The notes beneath the pieces were generated by a model. The model was given only the letters and a program-made list of their open reading frames with translations. It was not told the DNA's origin and did no database searches. From Prorocentrum cordatum (lineage: Eukaryota; Sar; Dinophyceae; Prorocentrales; Prorocentraceae), in the NCBI GenBank assembly GCA_963575745.1, contig CAUYUJ010019877.1:1-64000 (forward strand): a DNA stretch of 64,000 nt, given 5' to 3'. This document shows positions 30,723-41,853 of this stretch, piece after piece; position 1 is the stretch's first letter, and each line of letters begins with the position of its first letter. The translations under genes and the position numbers were made by a program.

Positions 30723-31030
30723 CCGCTGCCCGCATGAGGAAGACGGCCACGAAGGCGAAAGCGAGGCCCTCAAAGGGCGCTGGCCGCCGCGCCGCGGGAA
30801 AAGGCGACACCGTGGGCACGTCTTGGAGCCCGGCGCGCGCCGTCTTCGCTGGCGCCGCCTTGGCGCCGCCGAAAGCAGCCGATGGTGATGGGGCTCCACC
30901 ACCACCATCATAAGTTGGAGGGGGAGGGCGTCCTCCTCTTCTTCTTCCTCCTCCTCCTCCTGTACTGTACTGTGCTCAATGGAAGCGGCCGTCGGTGCCA
31001 GCCGCCCCAAGCAACAACATTCCCTCACTC
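30723..31030. other. Spacer between CCT tract and LINE-2
   Basis: The short frame starting with MRKTATKAKARPSKGAGRR (30733) is basic and histone-like in composition but only about 60 codons long, so I make no call. At 30885-30925 the phrase CACCACCATCATAAGTTGGA followed by GGGGGAGG is the reverse complement of phrases at 34866-34890 and 34927-34945, beyond the 5' end of LINE-2. Confidence 0.4.
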
Positions 31031-31699
31031 AGCAACATACGACTTCGGAGCGGGCATCACAAAACCAAGCCGTGAGAGTAACTGGGCAGGGCCCCGCCGT
31101 TCCTTCCACAGGCCTGGAGCACAATTTGCCTGATCATTGTCATCAGTGTGCTTGACATGGACCCTTTTGTGAGCCGACCTGATCAAAGGCCAGCAAGTCA
31201 AAGGGAGACGGGGATCCATGTCCTGAAACAGTCCAACCTGCATATTGCTTCGCCCAGGAGGGGAACGCACCTCGCAGAAACCTAGATCTTTGTTGCCTGA
31301 GGTCCTTAGTCCAAGACGTACCCTGACACCTGGTAGCCAAAGACATGACGCCAGACCAGGCACATCCACCACACTTCAAGCAGCATATCACCCACCCGTT
31401 CCCACCAGCCATCCCATCGTCCCTGATAAAACCTTTGCTTTGCAAAGGCTATGGCCCTGCAGTCTGGACAGGAGGGCGGTTTCACTTAGAACCTCCGCAG
31501 GTACATCATCGGGCGTGTCAGACAGAACCGGCACCTTGAAATCAATACGCGGTGCCCAACGTCGACGACCTACCTCGGAGAGACGTTGCATCTGCCTGAC
31601 AGCTACACACATGGATGGCCTAGGTTTGGGGGTGTTCGCCGTGTTGCCGTCCACCTCCACGAGCCCAAAGAAGCCCGACGAGTCCACCCAACCTCGCGC

Positions 31700-32841
31700 A
31701 GCCATCGTTACATCTTGCATGCCACCCCACCTTAGCAGCTCCTTCTGGTGCTCAGCCAACAGGGAACGGAGCTCCAAACACTGCTCAGGCAGAGGGTGGC
31801 GCGCAGCACCTAGTCTAGCAAACCTGTCTGCAGGCTTATTACCGAGGCGCTCTGCCTCCGAACATCTGCCGCTTCAAACATCGGACACAGTCGCATGGCC
31901 TTTGACCTTGGACGCAAACACCCCGTTTTCAAAAACAAAAAAAAAAACAAAAAAAAAACATGCCAAACCCTGGACCAGAGGTGCGCCCTAGGATTCTGGG
32001 AAGAGCAGCTGCTGGCCCTGTCCCACACACAACCCAAGGTCCCCTGGCAAACCGTAAATATATAAACGTGTTGTCGGAAAACGGTTGAACAAGCTCTGAC
32101 GCCATTCTGTAGGCGTAGTCCTCACCATCTCTAGCCTGCTGCCACGGGGCTTCTGCACTAGGCACAGGCCCATAGGCAGCAGAAATCAAATCACCCCATT
32201 ATTCAACCAACCCTGCGAATGTCAACGCACTGTGGGTTAATAGCCGAACCACCAGTGAAAATTCTGCCGCTCAGCCCACCACAGGTCGGCCTGTTGAACC
32301 ACAGCGCCTTGTAGGAGGAACGAGGGAGAGGAGGGGAAATCAGCTCGCGAGGATGAGGAAGCACCCCAGCAGCATACTTCTCAAGATCCCGCCCCCAGCC
32401 CTTCACTCTTCTCGCCGCCTTCAAACAGGCAACATATAGATATTGACGTCTGTCTCCGTCGAAGGCCTCACACTCGAATCTCCCATGGTACAGGGTGCCC
32501 TTGCATGCCTGGCTCAGCTGGCAGAAGTCGCCCTCGGCCAGCCCGTGTTCCTTAAGGCGAGCCTGAGTCCAGGAACCGAAAGCAAACGCATTTCTCACGC
32601 ACGCTTTGTGATGAGGACACCAGACCTGACTGCGCCCGTCTCTCAGAAGCTTTCTGATCCCCTCCCACAGAACAGGCCTGCACCAGACCCCGCTATGCTT
32701 AGGTCTGAGGAGGACGGCCCTTTTATCAGCCCAGTGTCCTGCACCGCGCTGCGCAAGACTGCTGACCATAACAGGCGATAGCGAAAACAGGTCCAACACT
32801 TCACCTTGAGCAGTAGACACCTGTCTGGCCGAAGCAGGCAT
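31700..32841 (-). pseudogene. LINE-2 Cys/His segment and RNase H, broken
   Basis: The frame 32841-32203 has WTQARLKEHGLAEGDFCQLS and then C...H..FEC, matching the C..C...H...C segment after RT. It enters RNase H at IFTGGSAINPQ, where family members have TDGS, so the first catalytic Asp is replaced by Gly. The frame stops at 32203. The RNase H continues in another frame (AYGPVPSAEAP...FARGPWVVCG, to about 32000) and its C-terminal part lies at about 31870-31750 (KGHATVSDV, AERLGNKPADRFARLGA in different frames). A T-rich minus-strand run (31931-31961) lies between the two pieces and looks inserted. Confidence 0.55.
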
Positions 32842-32846
32842 CCAGC

Positions 32847-34432
32847 CTAAACCGCGCAGCGTGAGTAAGTATACATGTCAGCTGGACTGGTACATGCATC
32901 CGACGGTCTTCGGACCTGCCAGAGGTCATCCACAGCACGCTCAAACACCACTTGCATGACATCAAGCCCAGCATCACCATCCCAGATAGCCCGACACCAT
33001 TGTAACACCACGTTAGTACGGTAGTAACCATATGGGCCCATACGGGCTCCAATAGGGTGAGACCTGAGTCTGGACGACATGAGGGCCCCAGACCTGTCTT
33101 TGCTCAAACTGCGCGCTGCTGCAAGCATCATCGCGTGCAACTGCTTGGGGCTGAACCCTGCCACAGCTGAACCCCAGAGGCCTGCCGCTCGGGGTCCAGC
33201 TCGCTGTGCGTTGCCCACGAAAGCCCCCGCATTCTTCAGTCTCAGTAACATTCTGGACCGCTTGGAGGCCTTCAAAAGGCGAGCGCGGGCAGTAAGGTTG
33301 CGCCGAATACGTCTCGCAACTGCGTCACAACCCAACGACCGCACCACCAGCTGAGACTTAAAACCGTACTTACTCCAGAGCCCACCGGGCACAACATCTA
33401 ACCCCCTGCACGATGCAATGCACTTGGTCTTCTTGCCAGACAAAACAAGCCTGAGCTTGTCAAAACCCTCCTTAAACATCACCCCAGCTCCTCCCAATTG
33501 CTCCCCCACAAACGGTACCGTACCATTGGGTTGTGTCGAAACATCGCCAATCACATTTCTGATCGTGAGAGAAGGGTAGGCTGCCGTGATCGCCGAGGGA
33601 AATATTTTCACTACAACTCGCGCGAAAGATGTGGCCAGACTACAGCCTGTCAAGATAGTCCCTGTCGCGTGTAAGATTGCCGAGATCGCACCCTGAAGCG
33701 TGAGGGCACGAGCGCCAACATACAACTGGATAGCAGCACGCGTAAGACGGAGACTGAGACCTGTGGTCTTGGCTTCCTCAAAGAGTATCGAAGGTGCCAC
33801 TCGCTCGGGGTCCCAGAATGGAGGCACTTTATGCTAGCAAACTCACACATCGTGGCATGATTCCACCCTGCCCTGTCACACTCTTTGTACCTTTCACCCC
33901 AGAAGAACTGAGCAGAGTGTGAACGCTCCCAAGACCTGACCACCTGCTGACGAACTCTAGCCCAGACCCTGAGCACACTCACAATAAGAGCTAGCGGGCG
34001 CAATCCAGCACCGTCAGGTTTACCCTGGAGCACAATGAGGGTGGCATGCTTATCGGGCAACTTGGGGCACCTGTCCCAAAGCATCAGAAGGTCCGTGAAC
34101 CGATCCACATAATCATCAGGCAGCAATAACCAGTTCCTAGGATTCATACAGTCAGCTCCCAAACCAGTGTCGTGCTTGACCTTACTGAGGGCCCACCTAA
34201 CCTGTTGTCCTATCGGGCCTATCAAGAGGAGGCTCAGCATCTGCTTCGTCATGCTGCACAGGCGAGAGAGCACACTCATGCGTAAGCCAGTACCTCCCCC
34301 ACTCCTCCTGCAGAGCAGAAATTGCACTGTCACCTCGGAGCGCCCACCCCTCAGCAGCAAGAGGCCCCTGAGCAGGAGCCTTGACCTTAGAGTAGGCGTG
34401 CGCGGCCTTACCAGCCTTAGTAGAAGCAGCAT
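32847..34432 (-). pseudogene. LINE-2 reverse transcriptase, degenerate
   Basis: Two overlapping frames. 34432-33650 carries LIVLQGKPDGAGLRPLALI, a variant of the LPKPDGGRRPI motif of RT fingers, and then VLRVWARVRQQVV. At CEFASIK (about 33838) the reading must move to the frame 33827-32847, which has ILFEEAKTTGLSLRLTRAAI, ILTGCSLATSFARVVVK (palm) and RNVIGDVS where the YxDD-type catalytic box is expected. At least one catalytic Asp is lost. The downstream 200 residues (LWSKYGFKSQLV...GYYRTNVVLQW) fit the thumb and connection. Frameshift plus lost Asp make it inactive. Confidence 0.65.
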
Positions 34433-34870
34433 CTTGGGCCCAGGCCTTCCAATCCGCCCATCTTTTAGCAGATTGATCTTTGAAACTCTTATCGTACATC
34501 ATCTTGCAGGCTGGCCCCAGGTAGCCGATCTCGATCCCATGGGAGTCCTCGATCTTTCTGATCAAACCAGGAAGGCTAGGAGCCAGACGTTGGAACTTGG
34601 CACCTAGATTGTCCAAGCTCAGGCCGAGAATTGTAGCACGCAGCGAAGGCCACATCGCAGAACCCTCCAGGTCTCCTGCACACTCTGTAGCCTTGACAAG
34701 AAGCGCATCTAGAGTTCGCCAGGCACGAAGACGCGGAATACTATGCGCAAACCACTTACCTTTCAAGACCGTGTCCACGGAAACCTGCTTCCTCCTGAAA
34801 CCATCCGTCCTTCCAGTGTACTCCTCCATCTCCTCCCCCCCTCCCCCTCCCCCTCCCCCTCCTTCCCCCC
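34197..34870 (-). pseudogene. LINE-2 pre-RT linker region
   Basis: A 240-codon frame. After a microsatellite-derived Thr/Gly/Glu start (residues 1-40), it carries LRAWRTLDALLVKATECAGD, an FQRLAPSLPGLIRKIEDS segment and AKRWADWKAWAQDAAS followed by GKAAHAYSKVKAP. The W..W...A....G.AAH pattern is typical of the region between endonuclease and RT in dinoflagellate LINEs, where it precedes a WALRGDSA-type segment as here. The frame shifts into the RT reading at about 34200-34430. Confidence 0.55.
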
Positions 34871-34950
34871 TCCGACTTATGGTGGTGGTGGTGGTGGTGG
34901 TGGAAAACGGGCCCATCAAATGCTCCTTCCCCCCTCCAACTTATGGTGTT
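34866..34950 (+). repeat. GGT microsatellite and duplicated CTTATGGTG phrase
   Basis: CCCCCCTCCGACTTATGGTG followed by eight GGT units, then a second CCTCCAACTTATGGTGTTGG copy at 34927-34946. Related phrases in reverse orientation occur at 30890-30925, on the other side of LINE-2. Confidence 0.7.
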
Positions 34951-34959
34951 GGTAGGCCC

Positions 34960-35790
34960 ATCAGATGGGGCGCCGATGGGCCGACGATAGGCCGCCGGTC
35001 AGCCGCCGGCTGGCCGCGGCTGGGCAGCCGGTGGGCCGCCGAAGGTTCCAGCCGGGACGTGGACGTCGTGCCCTGCTCACGACCGAGGGGCAACGACAGA
35101 GAGGACCAGCCCACGGGGGGGAGGCATCGCCCCGGAACTGGCGACGCATCGCCGATAGATCAGCGACAGGGCCGCGATACTTAGCGCATCCGCACGTGCC
35201 TGGGCGGAGGAAGGCAATCAGAGCCCTATCGGCCGATCAGTGGACGATTATGGGTCGATGTATCTCCCCCCTGGGCCGCGTACCCCCCCTCGCGTTATCT
35301 CTGGCCGACGTGGACCCCTGGAGGTCTCGGCCCCTTCCCCAAGACCGCTTTCAGTCGTCCCAGGCAGGTCTGTTCTCGAAGCCCAAGGGCCCCCGGCAGG
35401 GGCCCCCTGCCCCCCCAGAGGCCGACGACTTGTCAAGAACGCTCGTCGCGGTTTGGGTCACGGCGCGAGGCGGTCTGGGATGGGACGCAGAAAGGCGCAC
35501 TAGTACCGATTACGTGCGCACTCCTGCTGGAGGCGCACGTCCGATCCAAACAACTATCTGAGATCGTATCGTTACCCAGGCCGTCTGGCAGACAGCTCCT
35601 GCGTGTGGTAAGTGTGCGGAACGCCCTTGTGGAAACGACGCACACAGACAAGCGTGCCTGAGTCCGCCCGATGGGGAGGAGGGGGGGGGGACAACGGCGA
35701 CGACGAAGACGAAACCTGAACACCGTTTGACCTATCCCCACCCTCGCTGGCTGATTTACGCCCTTAGGATGGGGATGCAGTCTGTTCTCT
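34960..35790. other. Unassigned GC-rich DNA
   Basis: GCCGATGGGCCG/GGCCGCCGG words near 34970-35045 form a small degenerate tandem. The longer frames (34965-35561 +, 35433-35816 -) have no recognised domain. Confidence 0.4.
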
Positions 35791-35794
35791 TCGG

Positions 35795-36050
35795 GTCTCG
35801 CGGGGCCTATCCCCACCTGGGAGTGCGGGCTGGGGGGGCTGATCGGTTATTAATCGACCCCGAACAGCACTTAAAACACCCCCATGGTCCACCTGGGAGT
35901 GCGACCCGCGGCCCCCCAGCCCAAACAGCACTTAGATCACCCCGATCACCCATCCCCACCTGGGAGTGCGACCCGCGGCCCGATTTCCTCTGTGGTCCAC
36001 AGAGAATGGTGACCCGTTCTTACTCGACCCCGAACAGCGAAGGCTTCGGA
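35795..36050 (+). repeat. Imperfect tandem: CACCTGGGAGTGCGACCCGC
   Basis: Three units with CCACCTGGGAGTGCG (35814, 35899, 35958), the last two continuing ACCCGCGGCCC. They are linked by the second phrase CGAACAGCACTTA or its relative CAAACAGCACTTAGATCACC. Unit spacing is about 60-85 bases. Confidence 0.7.
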
Positions 36051-36868
36051 GGCGCCGCGCGCAGCGGACGGCGCGCATGGAGCGCGCGCGCGCAACAGCG
36101 GGGACAGTGGACCCCAGCCACATCGAAGACACACCCTGGGGGGCGTCCTGCGCATGCCAACGATCGTCAGAGCACCGAAGCCAGCTCAGTGCTGGTGTGG
36201 TCGCTGTGGCGTCGCAGGGCGGCCACACCGACCACAACCATAACTCAAGTGTTCATGTCGGGGTCGGTGGATTCTTCCCCGAGGGGCCATCCCGTAAAGT
36301 CCAGTTTGTCGTGGCCGTGGTTCTTTTTGGAGTCCGTTCCATGGGAGCCTTCGTGGCCCCTGGCGCTGTCCGATTTGGGTCTCATTTGGCTCAAATTTGG
36401 AACACACTCTGGACTGGACCTGGACCGCACTCGCCATTTCACCAGGGAGTCGAGAAGAACGGGGAAGAGCCAAATACGGTCCAAATGCGACCCAAGTGCA
36501 GAAACAACTGACTTCAATGTCGCCGCTCAACGCTCCAATGATCATTGCCACCGCTCGGACATCCATTCCCCGTACATTGTCTGGTTCCGTGCATCATTGT
36601 TCTTCAAGATGATCCCAAATGCTCCAAGACGGTTCACATGTTGAAGCGTTGGCCTCGGCGAAAAATTATCGCGTCCGAGCAATGTTTGGACGCCAGAAAC
36701 TGATACGGAAAATGCGCACAATGCCCAACAACAATTATTATCCAAAATCGATAGCTGTCGCTTTTGGGCAGGCGACCTTCTGTCTCAAACGGACGAAGTC
36801 CGCGGCGACGCCGAAACCGACTCCTCTTGAAAATGGGCTAGAACGACTGTCGGTCTTCGTGCCCATTC
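36050..36868. other. Unassigned DNA
   Basis: Several frames of 60-180 codons overlap on both strands. None has a recognisable motif. CATTTGGCTCAAATTTGG at 36386-36403 resembles part of the dinoflagellate spliced leader but is not a match (see rejected items). Confidence 0.35.
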
Positions 36869-36975
36869 TTTCGGTACCCATGTCTTAGACATGGATACCG
36901 AAATATAGTACCCGTGTCTTAGACATGGGTACCCATGTCTTAGACATGCCTCCGTACGATAGCATCGTACGGAGG
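36869..36975. other. Cluster of palindromes/hairpins
   Basis: Four dyads lie in 107 bases. Dyad 1 has arms of 17 bases, 36869-36885 and 36887-36903, with one mismatch and a 1-base centre. Dyad 2 has arms 36908-36919 and 36921-36932 (one mismatch). Dyad 3 (core CATGTCT T AGACATG) is at 36934-36948. Dyad 4 is a perfect 12-bp stem, CCTCCGTACGAT (36949-36960) and ATCGTACGGAGG (36964-36975), around the loop AGC. The first three share the core GTACCCATGTCTTAGACATG. It may be a MITE-like insertion, a recombination product or a binding-site cluster. Confidence 0.8.
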
Positions 36976-36999
36976 TGCCAAGGAACGGACATCCAATCT

Positions 37000-37240
37000 G
37001 TGGTACCCGGAGCGACGGCGTGGGCACCTTTTGGCAGCCCAGCGCGCGCGCGCCGAGCCGGTCATTCCTTCGGGGGCGCCTCCGCGGGCCGGTCCCCTGG
37101 CGCCAGCAGGCTGTGGGCCTCGAGCGGGGATACAAGGGATAAGGAGAGAGGGGAAGGAGGAGAAGGAGGACGAGGAGGAATGGGAATGGGAATGGGAATA
37201 GTCAATTCGCGCAGCGAGAAAACTATCAACTAAGGAGGGA
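37000..37240. other. Spacer with GGGAAT words
   Basis: GGAGGA and GGGAATGGGAAT words at 37145-37200. Nothing else is recognised. Confidence 0.4.
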
Positions 37241-38113
37241 TGCGGCCTCTGGCTCGTTGTTCCGACAATGACAAAAACTTTGGCCAGAGCCCATCCTCAA
37301 TCCTGTTTAAATGTTATTGTCGGGCTTGTTGGTTCTATGAGTACACGCCCCGCAAAACCAGTACTTCAAATAAGCGTGGAACCGTAGCTTATGTGAGGAA
37401 TGCAGCCACCCCCCCGCCCGATGGACTTTACACCCTGGAAATATTCGTGATACAACACCGTCCACAGACTGCAAGGAAAAACATGGCGTCGTCAACCAGT
37501 CAGCGAAACTTTTTTTGGTCGCGGACCAGTGACATCGTCGGCCACTGTCCTCAAGAATATGCGTGGTACAGAAACGAAAAACAGTTGTCGGGGCAAGCGG
37601 GATCAAGCGAAGTTTTTTCAGACTCTCTCTTCGGCGTGGGGTCAGCAACCCTGGCGTCCATCGTGGCTCCGACGAGCCGGCGCCGCACCAACTCCGCTCT
37701 TTTTTCCTGCTGTGCAACTCGGGCCCGAACAGTTGCTGGCAATATGTGCCCCTGTGCTGCTCGGCCCGCCAATTCATCAGCTCGATGATTGCCGTGCCGC
37801 ATCCACGGCGCATATCTTTTTTCTGCAGCTTCAAATCCCGACAAGTGCAAATTCATCTGGCCTCACGAGGATGAAGATACATTCAGGATATCCAGCCTTT
37901 CTCCTCGAGATAGATGACTTCTCCTCGAGTGAATCTGAGCACAGATTGTAGAACAGCCAATTCGCCGCTGTACACAGTTTGGCGTCTCCCGTCTAACGGC
38001 CCATGAGCCTGGAGGCCCAGCCGAACTGGATAGCACTGCTCCGCGATCGCGAAACCAAGGCCGACTCTCCTCAACTTGGGTGAGCATCTGCGTCTCCACT
38101 TGCATATCCACAT
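37240..38113 (-). mobile_element. LINE-3: 3' end (RNase H and C-terminal motif)
   Basis: Minus frames in order. 38113-37883 shows VGLGFAIAEQ, then GPLDGRRQTVYSGELAVLQ and VLRFTRGE, fitting RNase H with its conserved QTV.xEL segment. 37856-37551 shows WMRHGNHRADELAGRAAQG, the typical GN..AD..A end of RNase H. 37834-37307 ends with LHSSHKLRFH followed by WFCGAC, the HxSH...C..C C-terminal motif that I know from dinoflagellate LINE proteins. Three different frames are needed, so it is a pseudogene fragment. Its 5' side is cut by the (AT)n run at 38116. The RT is absent from this locus. Confidence 0.6.
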
Positions 38114-38115
38114 AT

Positions 38116-38123
38116 CTATATAT

Positions 38124-38164
<41 letters not shown>
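38116..38164. repeat. (AT)n microsatellite
   Basis: About 48 bases of nearly pure alternating AT directly against the broken end of LINE-3, followed by CATATTCTCATACG and, at 38218-38245, CGTCCGTGCGTGCG words. Confidence 0.9.
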
Positions 38165-38166
<2 letters not shown>

Positions 38167-38269
38167 CATATTCTCATACGCACCTCTCCGAGGGAGTAGA
38201 GCTCAGAGGGGATTAATGCGTCCGTGCGTCCGTGCGTGCGTGCGTCTTCGATTTTCCCGGCCGTTTCGC

Positions 38270-38830
38270 TCGGGACATCCTCGAAATTCTGAAAATCGGT
38301 GGCACCCCTCACGCAGATCGTGAAGGAGAGGTCCAAAAACACATAGGAATTTCAACATTTTAACATAAAACCTTCAAAAACACATGGTAATTTCAATAAT
38401 TTTGACCCCGATTCTCAGAGAATGGCGGTTTCGCCTGAGACATCCTCCCAAAATCGAGCCCCAGACCCCTCCTCGGAGCCTCCTGGGGGCCTCCTGGTAC
38501 CCCAGACCCCGCCTCGGAGCCTCCTGGAGTTCTCCTGGGCCTGCTGAGGCCGCCTGGGGCCTCCTGGGGCTCCTGGGGCAGAACTACATGCACACACAGA
38601 GACACAAATCACGCCCAACACATCACACGCTAGACAAACATAACATACACACACACACACACGACAACACACAAAAAGCACGCACCACACAAAGCACACA
38701 TCACACACACACACACTCACAATCCTGGGGCCTCCTGGAGCCTCTTCTGGTATCCAAGTCGGGCCTCCTGAGGCTTCCTGGGGGGCCCTGGTACACACAT
38801 CGCAAGGTGTGGCAACCTCACTTGCGCTCG
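38270..38830 (+). repeat. Diverged relative of the 59.3-60.2 kb repeat region
   Basis: CTGAAAATCGGTGGCACCCC and TCACGCAGATCGTG at 38290-38323 followed by GGTCCAAAAACACA match the 73-bp units at 59336-60085. ATCGCAAGGTGTGGCAACC at 38798-38816 matches ATCGCAAGGCGTGGTAACC at 60088-60106, just beyond that array. Between them are CCTCCTGGGGCTCCTGG words (38460-38580) and (CA)n runs (38645-38715). The order at both loci is the same, so they are probably two copies of one larger repeat. Confidence 0.7.
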
Positions 38831-38852
38831 AGTGCGACTTCGCTGTTGCATG

Positions 38853-39540
38853 TCACTCCTGCTTCAAACGCCCCTTCAGCTTGTTGTATGAGCCTGGGCA
38901 CACACGTGCCACTTGTACCGGATGATCATCGGTGCCCACAACAATAATGTGATCGCCGTCGGGCTGCTCTGACTCGAAGCACCATTTCTCAACTCTGGAC
39001 GGCGAAGGGACCTCCGTCCACGAACTGGGTAGCAGCCCTGAGAACCAGAAACACTCGTACCGTTCGTGCTGACTAACTGCTCGGGGTACGTACTGGTCTG
39101 AGTCACGATAAGCCTGATGCCCAGTGTTCCGAGGACAAGCCCAACTTCTGCGGAGCGGCGTCTCTGGGCGGCGCTCGCCTGTTTCCGGAAGCACCTCGGG
39201 CGCAACTTGAACGCTGGGTCGTCAGTCTCGAACCTCGTCCTCGCCACAGCCAGCGTCGTCTCGGCCTATTGTGCCCCCTTGGGGGCTTGCCCCAGACGGC
39301 TCAATAATGCGCGAAGGGGCTCGTTGCCGATGCCATTCGACATGCCCCCGCCGCAGTAATGATACGCCGCTTGCTGCCATCGACATTCCATCACAGATGT
39401 CGCCATATCTGCCATGACATCGCTGAAATCTTCCGAACCCATCAGCTCCGCTTTGTTGAAACGCCACTCGATATGCTCACTCGTGCCCCCACCGCGCTGG
39501 AGTTGCTAGTGCGATGGCGAGATCGCTTCCCACTTGTGAT
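38853..39540 (-). pseudogene. Probable LINE-1 C-terminal remnant
   Basis: Minus frames near 39467-39222 contain ELMGSEDFSDVMADMATSV and QQAAYHYCGGGMSNG, which recall the AAxHxxGxGLEGG segment downstream of RT. 39247-38853 has further Arg/Ser-rich and Cys/Trp-containing frames (YECFWFSGLLPSSW). The assignment is tentative and rests on position and weak likeness. Confidence 0.35.
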
Positions 39541-39685
39541 GTAACAGCATAGCGATCACTGCACTGACTGACCCACGGACGTGGCGAGCCCTCTCAATGC
39601 TGGTGAGCGCTTACACCTTGCCAAACTATGGTTGGCCAAACTTTGGAGACTGACGATCTGATACAACTATTGGACGTCCAAAGCC

Positions 39686-41001
39686 TTAGCCACTCACGCA
39701 TTCCTTGCTCAAGCGAGCTGCGGGGTCCTGCTGCGGTGCTCTCAGGTCGAACGTCGTGGTCAAGCAACGCCCCCTACGATTGGATCCGCAAACTGTCCCC
39801 AAGCGGCGTCGCAGGTTGAGAAGTTCTGCGCCGAACATCCCGTGGATCTGATTACCATAATGTGCCGCCGTCTGCCCTGCAACCTTTTCTAAAGTGGCTG
39901 TCACTGCATGGTGTCTACTGGCCCTCGCCCATCTCGAAATCTTCCGATGACGCCCTGTTGCTCTGACGAGATGGCCTCGCCTCGTCGCCCGTGCTGCCCT
40001 GCGGCCAGCTACGAGATCCACTCCTAGGCGCGCTGCCTGTAGCACTGGCCGTCGGCGATGCCCATGTCGTCTATGAGCTGATGCAGTCGTCTTGGCCTGC
40101 TGATGTCTAGCCGCGATCGAGACGCTCTTCGACGCCGCGGACAACTTCTCTACTGCCAGAAATTCAATCGCGTCTGCCACGCCTTTGACATATTTTTTTG
40201 TGGAGAAAAAACACACATGCCGCTCTGATCCCACAACTGATTCACGCAGGACGTCGATCCAGATCCGCGCTTGGAGGCCTGGACTGCCCCCAGCGATCCG
40301 CTTCAAAACAAAATTCGTCGCGCACTTACCGAAGCGCACCCCGTTCCGAAGGCCCTGGGTGATCGACCTCGCCACCTGAAAAGGGCAGCATGTCGATCCT
40401 AAGTGAGCCATCGTTCTGTGGGCCGCGCAGAGCTGTAGCTCTAGAAATGAAACGACTGGCGGGAAGTCCAGCTTCAGTGCTGCATAAACTAAGCATGCCC
40501 ATGTCGCTGCGTCGTGGAAAGACTATATATTCGAGATCGCATGTGCATAGGACGCGCCGAGCACTCCGTAGATCTCCTCGTAGACAGTCTTGAGGAAAGC
40601 TTCGCGGAGTGCTGAGTTGCCCGCCAACGCTGCATCCCAATTTTCACTGGGTTCAACAATCCGTGGTTTCATGATGTCGTTGCGTATAAGAGACCATATT
40701 CTACAGATCGCACAAACGAATCCAATGACTCTGTCGCCCAGGGCCTTCTTGGGCAGAAGGCGGCCCTCGACAATAAGGAGTTAACATGGCCAGGTCAAAT
40801 GCTCCTCTACCTGGCTGTAGAAATCGACCAGCTCGGCCCTCGCTGACTGCGGGGACCCCTGGGTGTCAGCGGGGGTGAGTCTGTCCACTCCGAGCCCTGC
40901 GCGGGTTTCATTCGCCTGACTGCCCTGCCCAGCTGGCTCGCCCCTATCGTCGGAAGCGCCGCTGTCTCTGATGCCTCTCTGATCTTCTGAAACAGCTGCA
41001 C
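39686..41001 (-). pseudogene. LINE-1 reverse transcriptase, degenerate
   Basis: RT pieces in three frames. 41001-40780: LFQKIREASETAALPTIGAS, GLGVDRLTPADTQGSPQSAR. About 40780-40600: GRLLPKKALGDRVIGF, a variant of LPKPxGGxRPI, followed by ICRIWSLIR. 40411-39686: FQVARSITQGLRNGV (palm) and ARIWIDVLRESVVG, where the catalytic WVDD-type box reads WIDV, so the second Asp is lost. The end of that frame (after about residue 110) is Arg-rich and probably out of frame. Inactive. Confidence 0.55.
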
Positions 41002-41007
41002 CGCGCA

Positions 41008-41745
41008 TTATATGTCAACCTGCTCTGGGGCCCACAACCGATGCAAGTGCTGCGCCTTGTGGTCCACCACGTCAACAGGGTGGTACATGGCCCCGCCGCT
41101 CTTGGTGGTCATCTCATCCACCGTGAGCGGCGTCTCCTTGAGGCTGCGGAACATGGCCCCTTTCGCCTCTGCCGCTGTCACCCAAGATCTGAACTCTGAA
41201 AGCGACTCGCAGACTGCCCTACTTCGGGCTCGCTTGGCGAGCCGAAGCGCTGCCTGCTCAAAATGCGTTAGAACATCCACCGATGCTTTGCTGATGTTGG
41301 CGAGGGGGCCGACCCAAGTCTCCCAAGAAGGATCGTTGTCACGAAGACCTCGGGCCACTCCTTCGGGAAATGTAGTTGCCGGTCGCCAACAGGCGCGCTG
41401 TAAATGCCGTTGCTGTACCTCGCCGATGCCTTTCTGCCGATGCTGTAACAACTGCTGGAGAACTGCGTGGGCCAGCAGCCACCACCCTGCGATAGAGCCT
41501 CGGATAGGTACAATTCGAAATTTGTTGGGCACGCGCACCTCCTCGATGCGAAGTGATGGCCCTCTCGCTTTCCCAAGCGAGGCTGCCGCTGACTTGGGGA
41601 GCTCGTTCTCGCCTGGCCTGTGGCGAGCAGCAATCGTCCGCTCTGCTGCCGAAATCCACGAAGCGAATGTGGAACTAACAATAAGAACTGGTTCGAGCCC
41701 ACCAGCCAAAACGGCTGGAGAACGCGCAAGAGAAGCCATTTGCAA
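41008..41745 (-). pseudogene. LINE-1 region between endonuclease and RT
   Basis: A 245-codon frame: VLIVSSTFASWISAAERTIA, WWLLAHAVLQQLLQHRQKGI, FPEGVARGLRDNDPSWETWV, and SLSEFRSWVTAAEAKGA followed by AMFRSLKETPL. These are landmarks of the W-rich linker before RT in dinoflagellate LINEs. It stops at 41008, two codons from the frame in which RT continues, so the polyprotein is broken by a shift or stop. Confidence 0.55.
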
Positions 41746-41853
41746 TCTTCTGTCTGAGCAAGTGCACCGACTAATGCTGCTCCTTCAGTGGCCCACGTGC
41801 TCTCAGGGACATAGAATGAGGGCCCCCCCCAGACCCCCCAACAGCGGAGGTCC

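Larger units (their letters stand above)
31100..34919 (-). mobile_element. LINE-2: non-LTR retrotransposon remnant
   Basis: Consecutive minus-strand frames give, in order, a pre-RT linker (34919-34200), RT fingers/palm (34432-32847 in two frames), a Cys/His segment (about 32500) and RNase H (about 32280-31700). This is the order of the dinoflagellate LINEs that I know. The endonuclease part is missing, so it is 5'-truncated near 34920, where GGT/CCT microsatellites begin. Frame changes and lost catalytic residues show that it is dead. The 3' end is not defined. Confidence 0.7.

Noticed and set aside
30100-30888. Long poly-Pro/Leu/Ser open frame of 262 codons
   Set aside because: It is only the translation of a CCT trinucleotide tract; all phases and both strands are open.
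30733-30910. Short basic frame starting MRKTATKAKARP as a histone-like or DVNP-like gene
   Set aside because: About 60 codons, ends in microsatellite-type Pro codons, and has no diagnostic motif.
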